In this document: positions 8,063-17,876 of the stretch, in pieces
Numbering within the stretch: position 1 is the stretch's first letter
Layout: the number at the start of each line of letters is the position of its first letter
Source: Bacillota bacterium
Lineage (GTDB): Bacteria; Bacillota; Clostridia; Acetivibrionales; DTU013
Direction: 5' to 3'
Assembly (NCBI GenBank): GCA_023435305.1
Contig: JAEYRV010000053.1
Span: forward strand, 1 to 64,000
DNA length: 64,000 nt
Notes under the pieces: model-generated
The model's input: the letters and a program-made list of their open reading frames with translations, nothing else
What the model was told of the DNA's origin: nothing
Database searches by the model: none
Translations under genes and position numbers: made by a program

Positions 8063-11000
8063 ATGCAAATGAGACGTGTATTATCGCTGATTCTCGCGAT
8101 CCTGCTCTGTATTGGCATGCTCCCGGCGATGTCCATTACCGCATTCGCTGAGGAAACGGAACAAGTCCCGATCTTTATGGACTCCAGCTACTCCTATGCA
8201 GAAAGGGCAGCCGATCTGGTCGCGAGGATGTCGACCTCGCAGAAGGGTTCGCAGGTGTACAGTCAGAATACGCCGGCCATCACTGCAGCACAGCTGGGCG
8301 GCGGTGCACTGAATGTCCCGGCCACGGCAGGGATCCCCAGCTATACCTGGTGGCAGGAAACCCTTCACGGCTATCTGAACGCATCGAACTCCAACTCTTA
8401 CCCGCAGAACACCTCCATCGGCAACACCTGGAACCCGGATCTCTACTATTCCGTGGCTACAGAGATCGCTGATGAGATCCGTGAACGTGCTCCCAAAAGC
8501 GGTGCGGTTTCTACGGAAGGCAGACAAAACGCTACAAATCTCAACTTCTACTCCCCTACAGTGAATATGCACCGTGATCCGCGCTGGGGACGTAATGAGG
8601 AGTCCTACGCTGAAGATGTCTATCTCATGTCCCAGATGGGCACAGCTTTCGTCCAGGGCGTGCAGGGCATGGATCAGGAGGGCAACCTTCTTGACCCGGC
8701 AGGCCGCCGCAAGCTGAACCCCACCCTCAAGCACTATGTCGCAAACAACAGCGAACGCAACCGTCTTGACGGCGGCGCAGAAACCTCCATGCGGGCATTG
8801 AGGGAATACTATGCCGCACCTTACCGGAATATCATCCGCAATGCTGATGTTTCTTCCATTATGACGGCATACAGCACTTTGAATGGCGATCCATGTACCT
8901 GGAGCAGTTACCTGATCGATACGCTCCTGCGTCAGATATATGGCTTGTCAGGACATATGACGGGAGACTGTGACTCGGTTTCCACCATATCGAGACATAA
9001 CCCTGTAAACCCCTACACCGGGAATGTAATGACGATCGTAGAACAGTTTTCACAGGCCATGGCACACGGCATGGACCTTCAGTGCAATGGCGGCCATGGC
9101 AGCGGTGCCAACACCTATGCAAGCAACATGGCCAGTATGATCGCACAGGCAGTTGAAACGGATAAAGGCAGGTTCACAGAAAACCAGCTGGACATCTCTG
9201 TGCACCGCCTGATGACAGCCCGTATGCAGACCGGCGAATGGGACAGCGACAATATCTACACAACGGAAGCTGCCGCCCGTGTGGCTGAGCAGTCCGGCTC
9301 CGTAGGCTGGCAGACACCTGAACGTCTGCAGCTCATCGACGATGTGAACGCAGAAGCGATAGTCATGCTGAAGAACGAGGTCCCATCCGGCTCATCCGAT
9401 AAGATTCTGCCGCTTGCAGTCCCTGCTTCAGGAGATTACAAAGTGGTCATAGTAGGAGCATGGCAGACAAATACGTATACCGGACTTTATTCTGCCAGTC
9501 AGAGTGATAGTACAAACCGGATAAATATTCAGCAGAGAATAGCCGGCAATATTTCTGAAATAAATCCGGAAGCAGTACTTACTTATCTCACAGGCTACGG
9601 CAACTCGACCTCATCCGCTTCCTATACTATCTCGGCTGAGGATCAGGCAACTATTGCTGCAGCAGATGCAGTTATCGTTGTTGCAGGAACCGACAACAAC
9701 TACTCAAAGGAGGACGGAGACCGTACGAGCATCGTTTTCTCTAACGGTCAGGCGGCTCTGATCTCCAATGTAGGCAAATTGAACCCGAAGACCATCGCTG
9801 TGATGGAGACCTGCGGACCGATGCAGGTGACTGAGTTTGAAAACGATGTTGCAGCCATTCTTTGGTCCAGCTACCTGGGCAACCGCAAGGTCGGCTTTGG
9901 AGATGTCATCACCGGAAAGGTGAATCCATCAGGAAAGATCACTGATACCTGGTACAAGAATGTAAATGATATCGGTGACTCAGACATTCCAAGCATATAT
10001 GATTATGACCTTATGCCCTCTGAAGGCAAGCAGGGACGTACATATATGTACTATACAGGCGATCCGTCCTATCCTTTTGGTTATGGACTCAGCTACACCA
10101 CTTTTGAGTATTCCAACCTGTCTATAAAGAAAGGCGGAACCGAAGCTGGTGAGTTCGATGCAAACGACACTGTCAGCGTTTCGTTTGATGTTACGAACAC
10201 CGGCAGCGTAAAGGGCAAGGAGGTTGCCCAGCTTTATATTGCCCAGCCCGAGGCTCCGGCTGAACTGAAGAGACCGATCAAGAGACTTCAGGGCTTTGAC
10301 AAGATCGAGCTTGATCCGTATGAGACCAGGACTGTTACGATCGATGTCAGTATCCCCGATCTCGCATTCTATGATGAAGCTGCCGACAGAAACATTGTTG
10401 ACACTGGCCTGTATGAGATCCAGGTCGGCGGAAGCAGCGTGGATGTACCGCTCAAGGGCAGCATCAACGTTTCAGGTTCCATGAAAATAGTTCCTGCGGT
10501 CCTTACGGCAAAACCCAGTCAGACAGGCGATGATATCATCGGTGTTGAAGAGCGTCTGATTTTCGACAAGGGCAGGATAGTCGAACCGAAGCTCACTGTC
10601 TCAATGAATGATGAAAGCCTCTGGGGCTATATTATCAAGCAGCAGAGCAGCAATGTGATGCAGAAGGCCAGCACACCGTTCCCCGAAGGAATGACCTTTA
10701 CCTATTCCTCAAACCGCCCGTCTGTAGCTTCGGTCAATGACGGAGTCATCAGGACGGAGGGCCCCGGTGTTGCCACAATTACTGCAACAGCAACATATAA
10801 CGGAGTGTCCGCTTCAACGGATTTCGTTGTCTATGTCGAATCTTCACTATACATTGACGGTATCACTGTGGACGGTACAACCATCCCCGGCTTCAAAAAG
10901 GACAAACTGAACTATTCCATAGAAGTGCCCGAGGGGACGACAACGATCCCAAGCATCGAGTTTGTCAACTCCAATGAAGATATAGATGTGGAGTATATAC

Positions 11001-13879
11001 CGATCACATCAATTCCCGGCGTTGCAAGCATAGTTACCACCAGCAAGGTCACAGGTGCAACTGCGGCATACCGGATAGGAGTCGGCTGGAAGCCTGTCTC
11101 GACGGATTTCAAGGAGGGAGAGGCCGCTGTGCTGAACAAGGGCTGGTCCTTTATAAATCCGAATTCAAACGCACAGTTCGATGAGTCGGGAATTACCATT
11201 GCGACTGAGAGAGGAGCGTTCTCCAACGTGGATTATCAGCCGCAGAACGTGCTGCTGCAGCCGGGTTTCGGCAACTGGGTGGCACAGGCGCAGGTGAAGC
11301 TTTCTGCGACACCTACTGCGAGCAACCAGCAGGCCGGACTGATCATATATGATGACATCAATAACTATATACGCTTTGTGTATGAGCGTGCACCATCCAC
11401 CAACACCAACAGGATACGTGTATACAGCGTAGCAAGCGGAGCTGAGACGCAGGTCAATTCAGTGAACCAGGCTTCCCAGACAAGCGTATACTTCCAGATC
11501 GTCAAGGAAGGCGGACTCTATACCTTCAGCTATTCGCTGGACGGCGCCGCATGGACGACGTTCGGATCGACAGTCACGGCTGACTACGCCTGCCCGCAGG
11601 TCGGTTTGTATGCAACAAATGGCAATACGGATGTGGCAGCTATTTCCGCAACGTACGAAAAGTTCTCCGTGTTCAAAATGTCCGATCTTTATCCGAGACT
11701 TACCTCTTTGAGCGTAAATGGTTTGCCGCTTGCAGGATTCGATCCGCAAACGTTTGCTTACAATATCGAAGTAGCGGAAGATGCTGCTGTTGTGCCGGTA
11801 CTTGAAGCTACCTGGGATGATCCGACCTTTACGGTCACATATAATCAGTTGGACACTGCAAAGGGTACGGCCTCAGTCATAGTATCCACGCCAGCTGCAA
11901 GCGCAACATACAGCGTAAGCTTCAACACCCTTCCTGTGTCAGATTACTTTGCAGACGGCGCAATTGGTCCGAAATGGACTATTCTCCGTGAAAACACGAG
12001 TACCTATTCCATTGATAAGGGCCTGGGTGTGAGGCTCCCGACTCAACGCTACGATATCTACAGCACCGGAGCGGCATGGGAGAATGTCTTCGTACAGCCT
12101 GCAATGGGTAACTGGGAGGTCGTTGCCAAGGTATTCTATCCCAATACGCCGACTGTTGACTACCAGCAGGCAATGCTTCTGGTGTGGCAGGACGAGGACA
12201 ACTATATCAGAGCCAACTGCCAGCAGAGCACTTTGAAGCTTGAACCCGGAAGAGAAACTGCCGGTTCTTTCAGCAGCACCGGCGGAGGCTCGGCTGTGGC
12301 AAATCCCGATGGTACAGTAGTTATTTACCACAGGATCAAAAAGGAAGGTACCACATATACCATATCCTACTCCCAGGATGGGGAAAACTTCACACAGATC
12401 GGCAATCCGATCACAGGCGTCAATTATAAGGATCCGAAGATAGGTATGTTTGCGACACAGAACTCTTCCGGCACGCAGTTGAACACCTACTTTGAATACC
12501 TTACTGTAACCAATCTCAACGGTGTTGAGCAGAAATCCTATCAGGAGATGCTGCAGGATGCGACAGACAATGTCAGGAGCTACGTTGCTGCCGGTATTCC
12601 CGCAATGGTGGACTCTGACCTGGTATTTGACATCCCGTATGGTTACACAGTATCTCTTGAATCCAGCGATACCAGCGTGATCGCAGCGGACGGCAAGGTC
12701 ACGCGCCCTGCATTGACTGATAAGGATGTGACAGTGAAGGTAAACGTTTCCGACGGTAAAAGGACATCGCTGTCCGATCTGATCACGGTAACTGTCAAAG
12801 CAGAACAGTCGGCTATGATATTGACAGGAAGCGACAGTGTACAGCCCGGATCAATCTTCACTACAGGAGTAAGCCTGAATACCGCGGGTCAGAACGTATA
12901 TGCTGAGGATATAGTCCTAAGCTATGATCCTGAAGTATTTGAGTATGTCGAAGCAACAAAGGCAGATGAAAATGTCAATATCCTCAGAAGTGAATCCAAC
13001 GATACCGGTACAGTCAGAATAGTTGCCGCCAATATCGGAGGGATCACCGGAACCAGTGCCCCGCTTGTAAATGTAAGCTTTAAGGTAAAGAGCGGAGTAC
13101 AGGATACATCGAGCGATATTTCAGTTACCAGGGCAAGGCTTGGCGTAATGCCCGATGGAACTGTAATACAGGCAAATCTGTGCAGTAAGACGATCAATGT
13201 AGAAGCTTTAGTCATCGTAGACAAGAGTAAATTGCAGGCGGCAATAGCAGCAGCGCAGACTCTGTACAACGATGCACCGGAGGGAAATGAGCCCGGCCAG
13301 TACCCTGCTGAAGCAAGAGCTGCATTCCTGACAGCAATAAATGCAGCCGATGCAGTCAACACCGATCCGGATGCGTCACAAGCTGAGGTCGATGCCGCAG
13401 AGACAGCATTGGCAGCAGCGAGAACTATATTTGAAGCATCTATGATTCCTGAGACCAGCGTAAACAAGGAGGCTCTCAAGGCAGTTATCGATACTGCACA
13501 AAGCCTGTATGACAGTGCAGTTGTTGGAACTGCAGATGGCTGTTACCTGCAGACTGATAAGGATGCGTTCAAAGCAGCAATAGATACAGCCAACGCTGTA
13601 TATGAAAGTGAAAGTGCAAGCCAGGCAGTGGTAGATAGCGCCACCGCCGCACTGACAGCTGCAAAGGCAGTATTCGAGGCATCTGTGATAACGGCAGGAA
13701 CCGGGGATATCAACAACTCCTCGACGATCGATGTGGGCGACCTTGCTATCGTTGCATACTATTATGGTGCAGATCCCTCCGGCGAAAACTGGGAGGCAGC
13801 CAAGGCCGCGGATATCAATAAAGACAACAAGGTCGATATTGAGGATCTTGCCTTCATCGCTACAAGAATAATGGGTTGA
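8063..13879 (+). CDS. Secreted GH3 beta-glycosidase with cohesin, FIVAR and dockerin tail
   Basis: A 1938-residue exoenzyme, probably a beta-xylosidase or beta-glucosidase. Order: signal peptide 1-29; GH3 N-terminal barrel with the nucleophile Asp at about 302 in GHMTGDCDSVS; GH3 C-terminal sandwich and FnIII-like domain to about 805; Big2-like domain (about 850-925); two copies of a cadherin-like strand region followed by a concanavalin-like domain (about 925-1210 and 1210-1490); cohesin (about 1579-1713); two FIVAR helical modules (about 1714-1795 and 1797-1875); type I dockerin (about 1880-1938) with two calcium loops (DINNSSTIDVGD and DINKDNKVDIED). AGGAGG at 8050-8055 fixes ATG 8063. It is the first of five co-directional secreted-protein genes. 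Carrying both a cohesin and a dockerin on one enzyme chain is unusual. Confidence 0.92.
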   Translation: MQMRRVLSLILAILLCIGMLPAMSITAFAEETEQVPIFMDSSYSYAERAADLVARMSTSQKGSQVYSQNTPAITAAQLGGGALNVPATAGIPSYTWWQETLHGYLNASNSNSYPQNTSIGNTWNPDLYYSVATEIADEIRERAPKSGAVSTEGRQNATNLNFYSPTVNMHRDPRWGRNEESYAEDVYLMSQMGTAFVQGVQGMDQEGNLLDPAGRRKLNPTLKHYVANNSERNRLDGGAETSMRALREYYAAPYRNIIRNADVSSIMTAYSTLNGDPCTWSSYLIDTLLRQIYGLSGHMTGDCDSVSTISRHNPVNPYTGNVMTIVEQFSQAMAHGMDLQCNGGHGSGANTYASNMASMIAQAVETDKGRFTENQLDISVHRLMTARMQTGEWDSDNIYTTEAAARVAEQSGSVGWQTPERLQLIDDVNAEAIVMLKNEVPSGSSDKILPLAVPASGDYKVVIVGAWQTNTYTGLYSASQSDSTNRINIQQRIAGNISEINPEAVLTYLTGYGNSTSSASYTISAEDQATIAAADAVIVVAGTDNNYSKEDGDRTSIVFSNGQAALISNVGKLNPKTIAVMETCGPMQVTEFENDVAAILWSSYLGNRKVGFGDVITGKVNPSGKITDTWYKNVNDIGDSDIPSIYDYDLMPSEGKQGRTYMYYTGDPSYPFGYGLSYTTFEYSNLSIKKGGTEAGEFDANDTVSVSFDVTNTGSVKGKEVAQLYIAQPEAPAELKRPIKRLQGFDKIELDPYETRTVTIDVSIPDLAFYDEAADRNIVDTGLYEIQVGGSSVDVPLKGSINVSGSMKIVPAVLTAKPSQTGDDIIGVEERLIFDKGRIVEPKLTVSMNDESLWGYIIKQQSSNVMQKASTPFPEGMTFTYSSNRPSVASVNDGVIRTEGPGVATITATATYNGVSASTDFVVYVESSLYIDGITVDGTTIPGFKKDKLNYSIEVPEGTTTIPSIEFVNSNEDIDVEYIPITSIPGVASIVTTSKVTGATAAYRIGVGWKPVSTDFKEGEAAVLNKGWSFINPNSNAQFDESGITIATERGAFSNVDYQPQNVLLQPGFGNWVAQAQVKLSATPTASNQQAGLIIYDDINNYIRFVYERAPSTNTNRIRVYSVASGAETQVNSVNQASQTSVYFQIVKEGGLYTFSYSLDGAAWTTFGSTVTADYACPQVGLYATNGNTDVAAISATYEKFSVFKMSDLYPRLTSLSVNGLPLAGFDPQTFAYNIEVAEDAAVVPVLEATWDDPTFTVTYNQLDTAKGTASVIVSTPAASATYSVSFNTLPVSDYFADGAIGPKWTILRENTSTYSIDKGLGVRLPTQRYDIYSTGAAWENVFVQPAMGNWEVVAKVFYPNTPTVDYQQAMLLVWQDEDNYIRANCQQSTLKLEPGRETAGSFSSTGGGSAVANPDGTVVIYHRIKKEGTTYTISYSQDGENFTQIGNPITGVNYKDPKIGMFATQNSSGTQLNTYFEYLTVTNLNGVEQKSYQEMLQDATDNVRSYVAAGIPAMVDSDLVFDIPYGYTVSLESSDTSVIAADGKVTRPALTDKDVTVKVNVSDGKRTSLSDLITVTVKAEQSAMILTGSDSVQPGSIFTTGVSLNTAGQNVYAEDIVLSYDPEVFEYVEATKADENVNILRSESNDTGTVRIVAANIGGITGTSAPLVNVSFKVKSGVQDTSSDISVTRARLGVMPDGTVIQANLCSKTINVEALVIVDKSKLQAAIAAAQTLYNDAPEGNEPGQYPAEARAAFLTAINAADAVNTDPDASQAEVDAAETALAAARTIFEASMIPETSVNKEALKAVIDTAQSLYDSAVVGTADGCYLQTDKDAFKAAIDTANAVYESESASQAVVDSATAALTAAKAVFEASVITAGTGDINNSSTIDVGDLAIVAYYYGADPSGENWEAAKAADINKDNKVDIEDLAFIATRIMG

Positions 13880-13886
13880 TCTATTA

Positions 13887-13933
13887 CCGGGAATGAGGCA
13901 GGGCCGTTTTGACCCTGCCCCGCATTCCTGGTT
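13887..13933 (+). terminator. GC-rich intergenic hairpin after the GH3 gene
   Basis: GGCAGGG pairs with CCCTGCC around a short loop, and the outer arms GAATG/CATTC and CCGG/CTGG extend the stem. No T-tract follows, so this is more likely an RNA-processing or 3'-protecting stem than a full terminator. Confidence 0.55.
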
Positions 13934-13969
13934 TGTACAGACTATAAAAAAGGAAAGAGGTATTTGCTT

Positions 13970-16900
13970 ATGCTGAAAAAGGTAATAACAATGCTATTGA
14001 TTATTGCAATTATTGCGACCTTTATCATTCAGCCTGTTAGCGCAGCATATCAGCCCGAGCTTCCATCCCTTTACCAGACGTTCAGCGATTACTTCATGTT
14101 CGGTGCCTTCCATGGCATGAGCAACTTCTTTGGGAGTAATGCGGATGTAAGAAATTTGCTGCAGCAGCATTACAACAGCTGGTGTCCGGCCAATGAATTC
14201 AAACCGTCAAACCTGCTTAACCTTAATACTGCAGCCACTACATACACTAATATATATGAAGAAGTGAATGCTGACGGAGTAATTGATGAAGCTGAACAAC
14301 AGCGGCTCTTTGAGGCCAATACGACAATCGTGCTTGGATCGACCAGCTCACAGCTGAATTTCCTGAACCAGGTCAGGACATTCAATGAAAATCGCAGTCC
14401 CGAAGACCAGGTCAGGGTAAAGGCACATACTTTGTTTTGGCACAATCTCAGCCAGCAGCCTGAAGCATTTTTCCATGAAGGGTTTTCAAATTCGAAACCA
14501 TGGGCGACCAGGGAGGTAATGCTGGCCAGAATCGATTCATATATCCAGAAGGTATTTGAAAGGTTTGAACCCTATAAGGATGTTATTTATTCATGGGATG
14601 TTGTCAATGAAGCGATCGATGACTTCTCTGGATTTATCCGCAATGAGAACGATTATCAGGAAGGCCGCTGGGGCCGTATCTTCAAAAGACCCGATCTTAC
14701 CGACAGGAACGAAAGGATATATGAAGAAGCGGTTTGGGTCAGACAGGCCTTCGAGTCAGCCGCAAAATATGTCAAACAGTATGATCTGGGCTGGACACTT
14801 GTCTACAATGATTTCTATGATGCGGACAAGGACTATGAACCAAAGCTCAGTTCGACTGTCGAGATGCTCAAGCCTATCTATGAGCAGATGAAGGAGGACG
14901 GCGTCACCTTCGTCATCGGTTTGCAGAACAGAAATGCGACCTCGCTGAGTCTGGATGTTTTCAAGGATATGTACAATAAGTTCGCCGAAATATGTGATGA
15001 GTTCCAGACAACAGAGTCCGACACGCGTTCCGACCTTGCCGCCAATCCGAATTACAGCCGTGATGTACTGCCGTACTATCTGCCCGATGGTACGAAAAAT
15101 CCCGAATGGACATACAGCAAGTGGCAAAACACGCCGGATGCCCATGTGGCTCTGGTCAGATCCGGATGGACGGCCTCTATGGCCAATCTGCCCGAGATCC
15201 AGAGAGAGCAGGCCGATTGGCAGGCGGATCAATTCGATTTCCTTCTTGAAAACAGTAAAGGCAACGGGGGGAAGATCACGGTATACGCTTTCGATGGAGT
15301 GAATGATTCCAACACCTTCAATTCCAATAAAGGTGCTCATATTTTCATGTCTTCTGACAGTTCAGGAAATACGAACTATACTGCAAAGATGTCCTACTAT
15401 GCGATGATCGGCAGTGTAGCCCGTTTTGAACTGAAAAAGGGAATGCAGAACATTCCTGACGATTCGGCAAAGGATGATTATACAACTGACAGCTGGAGCA
15501 GGTACGCTGCAGCCAGACAGGCCGCGGAAGATGTCCTTGGTGTAAGGATTTATGATCTGGATGGAGTAAACGATGTGAAAGAAGCCGAAAGCGATTTGGC
15601 AGAAGCTTTGGATGGCTTGACGGAAACTGCTGTATCATTGACTGAAATAAAAATAAACGGTTCTGCATTATCCGGCTTTGCTCCGGGAATACGCGACTAT
15701 ACTCTGGCTGTTCCGTTCGGACCAGTGCCGCAGGTCACTGCCGTCGCTGCCGATCCGGCAGCAAAGGTAACGATAGTTCAGGCGGAGGGACTTCCCGGCA
15801 TAGCCGTCATTTCAGTTGAATCAGAGGATGGCGCCAAACAGACTGTATATACAGTAAGCCTTGATGTTGACACCTCGCTGAGCAGCCTGAAAGTGAACGG
15901 GACTGATGTAAGCGGATTCAGTCCGGACAAATTCTCATACGATATGTTTGCATCTTATGGGGAGGCGCCCAATGTGACCGCTGCCGCCAGTGACCCTGGA
16001 GCCACTGTGGAAATAAGCCAGGCGGCGGCAGTGCCTGGAAAGGCAATAATCGATGTTTTGGCAGGAGGAGCAAAAAGTACATATATAATAAACTTTACCG
16101 CAGACTCGTCCCTTAAAACTCTTAAAGTGAACGGAACAGAGGTCAGCGGATTCGATCCGGGCACTTATTCCTACAATGTATACATACCGGGCGGAGTTAC
16201 ACCTTTGGTATCTGCTGTACCGAATGATCCGAATGCACCGGTTGCAATAACCCAGGCTGATACCGTACCCGGGCAGGCCAGAGCCGTGATCGGAAGCGGG
16301 GACAGTCAGCTGGTCTATACATTGAACTTCAGCAACAGGGCAAACGGGAATGACGAGTTCAACAGCGCTACTCTGGATACGATGCTTTGGCATTGGGTCA
16401 ATGAAGATCCTCAAACCTGGAGCTTGTCCTCAAATCCTGGATATATGACCATAAGTCCAAGAAACGGAGATATCTATGGGGGATCCACGGACGGAAAGAA
16501 TATCCTGCTGCAGGATGCACAGGGGGACTGGACCATAGAGACAAAGTTCGAATGCTCCATAAGGCCATATAGCGCATACCAGCAAGGCGGGCTCATCGCA
16601 TACCAGGATATGGACAACTATATAAAGCTGGACTGGGAAGCCACCAGTTCAACCAATACGATCATCCAGGCCTGCTGGGAGGTGGACGGAACAGCGACTG
16701 CAACCAGTATAAACGGCAGTGTCGTGGGCGACAGCAATACCTTGTGGCTCAGGATGGTCAAGAGCGGAAATACTTATTCCTCATATTATTCAACCAATGG
16801 AACCGATTATAGCCAGGTAGGATCCGGCAACACATTGAATATGAAGAATGTCCAGGCAGGACTTATCTCTATAAACGGCTCGGGGACAAATACGGACCTT

Positions 16901-17788
16901 GATGTGAAATTCGACTATTACCACAGCACTGCAGGCATATTTATTCCTCTGCCGGATGAAACTTCAGTAATGCTCACAGGCAGCGGCAGTGTACAACCCG
17001 AATCGGACTTCTCCGTAGGCATAGCTCTGAATGCTTCAAATAAAACCGTATATGCAGAGGATATCACCATAAGCTATGACCCCGCAGTATTTGAGTATGT
17101 CGGAACGACAAAAGCAAGTGAAAACGTAAATGTCCTCAGAAGCGAAATCGTCGATACAGGCAGGGTGAGGATCATCGCAGCCAATATCGGAGGGATCACC
17201 GGAAATGATGTTCCGTTGCTGGATGTCGGCTTCAAGGCAAAGAGCGGAGTACAGTCAGTATCGGGTGATATTTCCGTAACCGAAGCGAAGCTGGGTATTA
17301 TGCCGGAAGGAACCGCAGTCCTGGCTGGCCTGAGCAGCAAGACCATCACTGTTGGAGAGACAGCGGTTGTTACTAAGGATGCTTTAGAGGCAGCTATCGA
17401 TGAAGCGCAAAGTGTACACGACAGTGCAGTCGTAGGAACTGAAAACGGCTGTTACCTGAAGTCTGACAAGGATTCATTCAAGGCGGCGATCGATGCTGCC
17501 AATACAGTATATGAAGATGAAGATGCAAACCAGACAGATGTGGACAATGCCACGGCTGCACTGAATACGGCAATTGCGGTATTCAAGGCATCTGTGATAA
17601 CAGCGTCAACAGGAGATATCAACAACACACCGGCTATCGATGTAGGAGACCTTGCTATCATTGCATTCTACTACGGAGCAGATTCTGCCGGCGAAAACTG
17701 GGAAGCAGCCAGGGCTGCAGATATCAATAGAGATGGCAGGGTGGATATCGAGGATCTGGCTTTTGTTGCATCCAGATTGCCCGACTAA
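13970..17788 (+). CDS. Secreted GH10 xylanase with cohesin, FIVAR and dockerin tail
   Basis: A 1272-residue endo-beta-xylanase. Signal peptide 1-25. GH10 barrel from about 28 to 490, with WH in TLFWHN, acid/base Glu214 in WDVVNEA and a candidate nucleophile Glu349 in QTTESD, which replaces the usual ITELD-type motif. Then come three cadherin-like strand repeats (about 560-790; each has the SGF.P..Y pattern), a concanavalin-like domain (about 795-985), cohesin (about 997-1127), one FIVAR module (about 1133-1211) and a type I dockerin (about 1214-1272). AGGAAAGAGG at 13951-13960 is 9 nt from ATG 13970 but only 3 nt from an in-frame TTG at 13964, so the ATG is preferred. It belongs to the secreted enzyme locus. 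Activity on xylan is inferred from the family. Confidence 0.9.
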   Translation: MLKKVITMLLIIAIIATFIIQPVSAAYQPELPSLYQTFSDYFMFGAFHGMSNFFGSNADVRNLLQQHYNSWCPANEFKPSNLLNLNTAATTYTNIYEEVNADGVIDEAEQQRLFEANTTIVLGSTSSQLNFLNQVRTFNENRSPEDQVRVKAHTLFWHNLSQQPEAFFHEGFSNSKPWATREVMLARIDSYIQKVFERFEPYKDVIYSWDVVNEAIDDFSGFIRNENDYQEGRWGRIFKRPDLTDRNERIYEEAVWVRQAFESAAKYVKQYDLGWTLVYNDFYDADKDYEPKLSSTVEMLKPIYEQMKEDGVTFVIGLQNRNATSLSLDVFKDMYNKFAEICDEFQTTESDTRSDLAANPNYSRDVLPYYLPDGTKNPEWTYSKWQNTPDAHVALVRSGWTASMANLPEIQREQADWQADQFDFLLENSKGNGGKITVYAFDGVNDSNTFNSNKGAHIFMSSDSSGNTNYTAKMSYYAMIGSVARFELKKGMQNIPDDSAKDDYTTDSWSRYAAARQAAEDVLGVRIYDLDGVNDVKEAESDLAEALDGLTETAVSLTEIKINGSALSGFAPGIRDYTLAVPFGPVPQVTAVAADPAAKVTIVQAEGLPGIAVISVESEDGAKQTVYTVSLDVDTSLSSLKVNGTDVSGFSPDKFSYDMFASYGEAPNVTAAASDPGATVEISQAAAVPGKAIIDVLAGGAKSTYIINFTADSSLKTLKVNGTEVSGFDPGTYSYNVYIPGGVTPLVSAVPNDPNAPVAITQADTVPGQARAVIGSGDSQLVYTLNFSNRANGNDEFNSATLDTMLWHWVNEDPQTWSLSSNPGYMTISPRNGDIYGGSTDGKNILLQDAQGDWTIETKFECSIRPYSAYQQGGLIAYQDMDNYIKLDWEATSSTNTIIQACWEVDGTATATSINGSVVGDSNTLWLRMVKSGNTYSSYYSTNGTDYSQVGSGNTLNMKNVQAGLISINGSGTNTDLDVKFDYYHSTAGIFIPLPDETSVMLTGSGSVQPESDFSVGIALNASNKTVYAEDITISYDPAVFEYVGTTKASENVNVLRSEIVDTGRVRIIAANIGGITGNDVPLLDVGFKAKSGVQSVSGDISVTEAKLGIMPEGTAVLAGLSSKTITVGETAVVTKDALEAAIDEAQSVHDSAVVGTENGCYLKSDKDSFKAAIDAANTVYEDEDANQTDVDNATAALNTAIAVFKASVITASTGDINNTPAIDVGDLAIIAFYYGADSAGENWEAARAADINRDGRVDIEDLAFVASRLPD

Positions 17789-17821
17789 GTAAATTGTGAT
17801 TTGTGATTTGTGAGGGAGGAC

Positions 17822-17851
17822 CTGGATGAGGATGTAAGCCTCCTCATCCAG
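17822..17851 (+). terminator. Perfect 11-bp intergenic hairpin after the GH10 gene
   Basis: CTGGATGAGGA (17822-17832) pairs perfectly with TCCTCATCCAG (17841-17851) around an 8-nt loop. No T-tract follows. It lies 34 nt after the stop and 25 nt before the next ATG. Confidence 0.55.
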
Positions 17852-17876
17852 AGTTCCCGGAAATAAGGAGATAACT

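Noticed and set aside
8081..8734. A 217-codon minus-strand frame opposite the GH3 gene
   Set aside because: It is antisense to the GH3 catalytic domain, with low-complexity composition and no start signals.
12922..13479. A long Ala/Ser-rich minus-strand frame opposite the cohesin-FIVAR region, similar to frames opposite other tails
   Set aside because: The frames recur because the tails are homologous and GC-biased; they mirror the real coding repeats.
14756..15340. A 194-codon minus-strand frame opposite the GH10 gene
   Set aside because: It is antisense to the GH10 barrel, with no ribosome binding site or domain.
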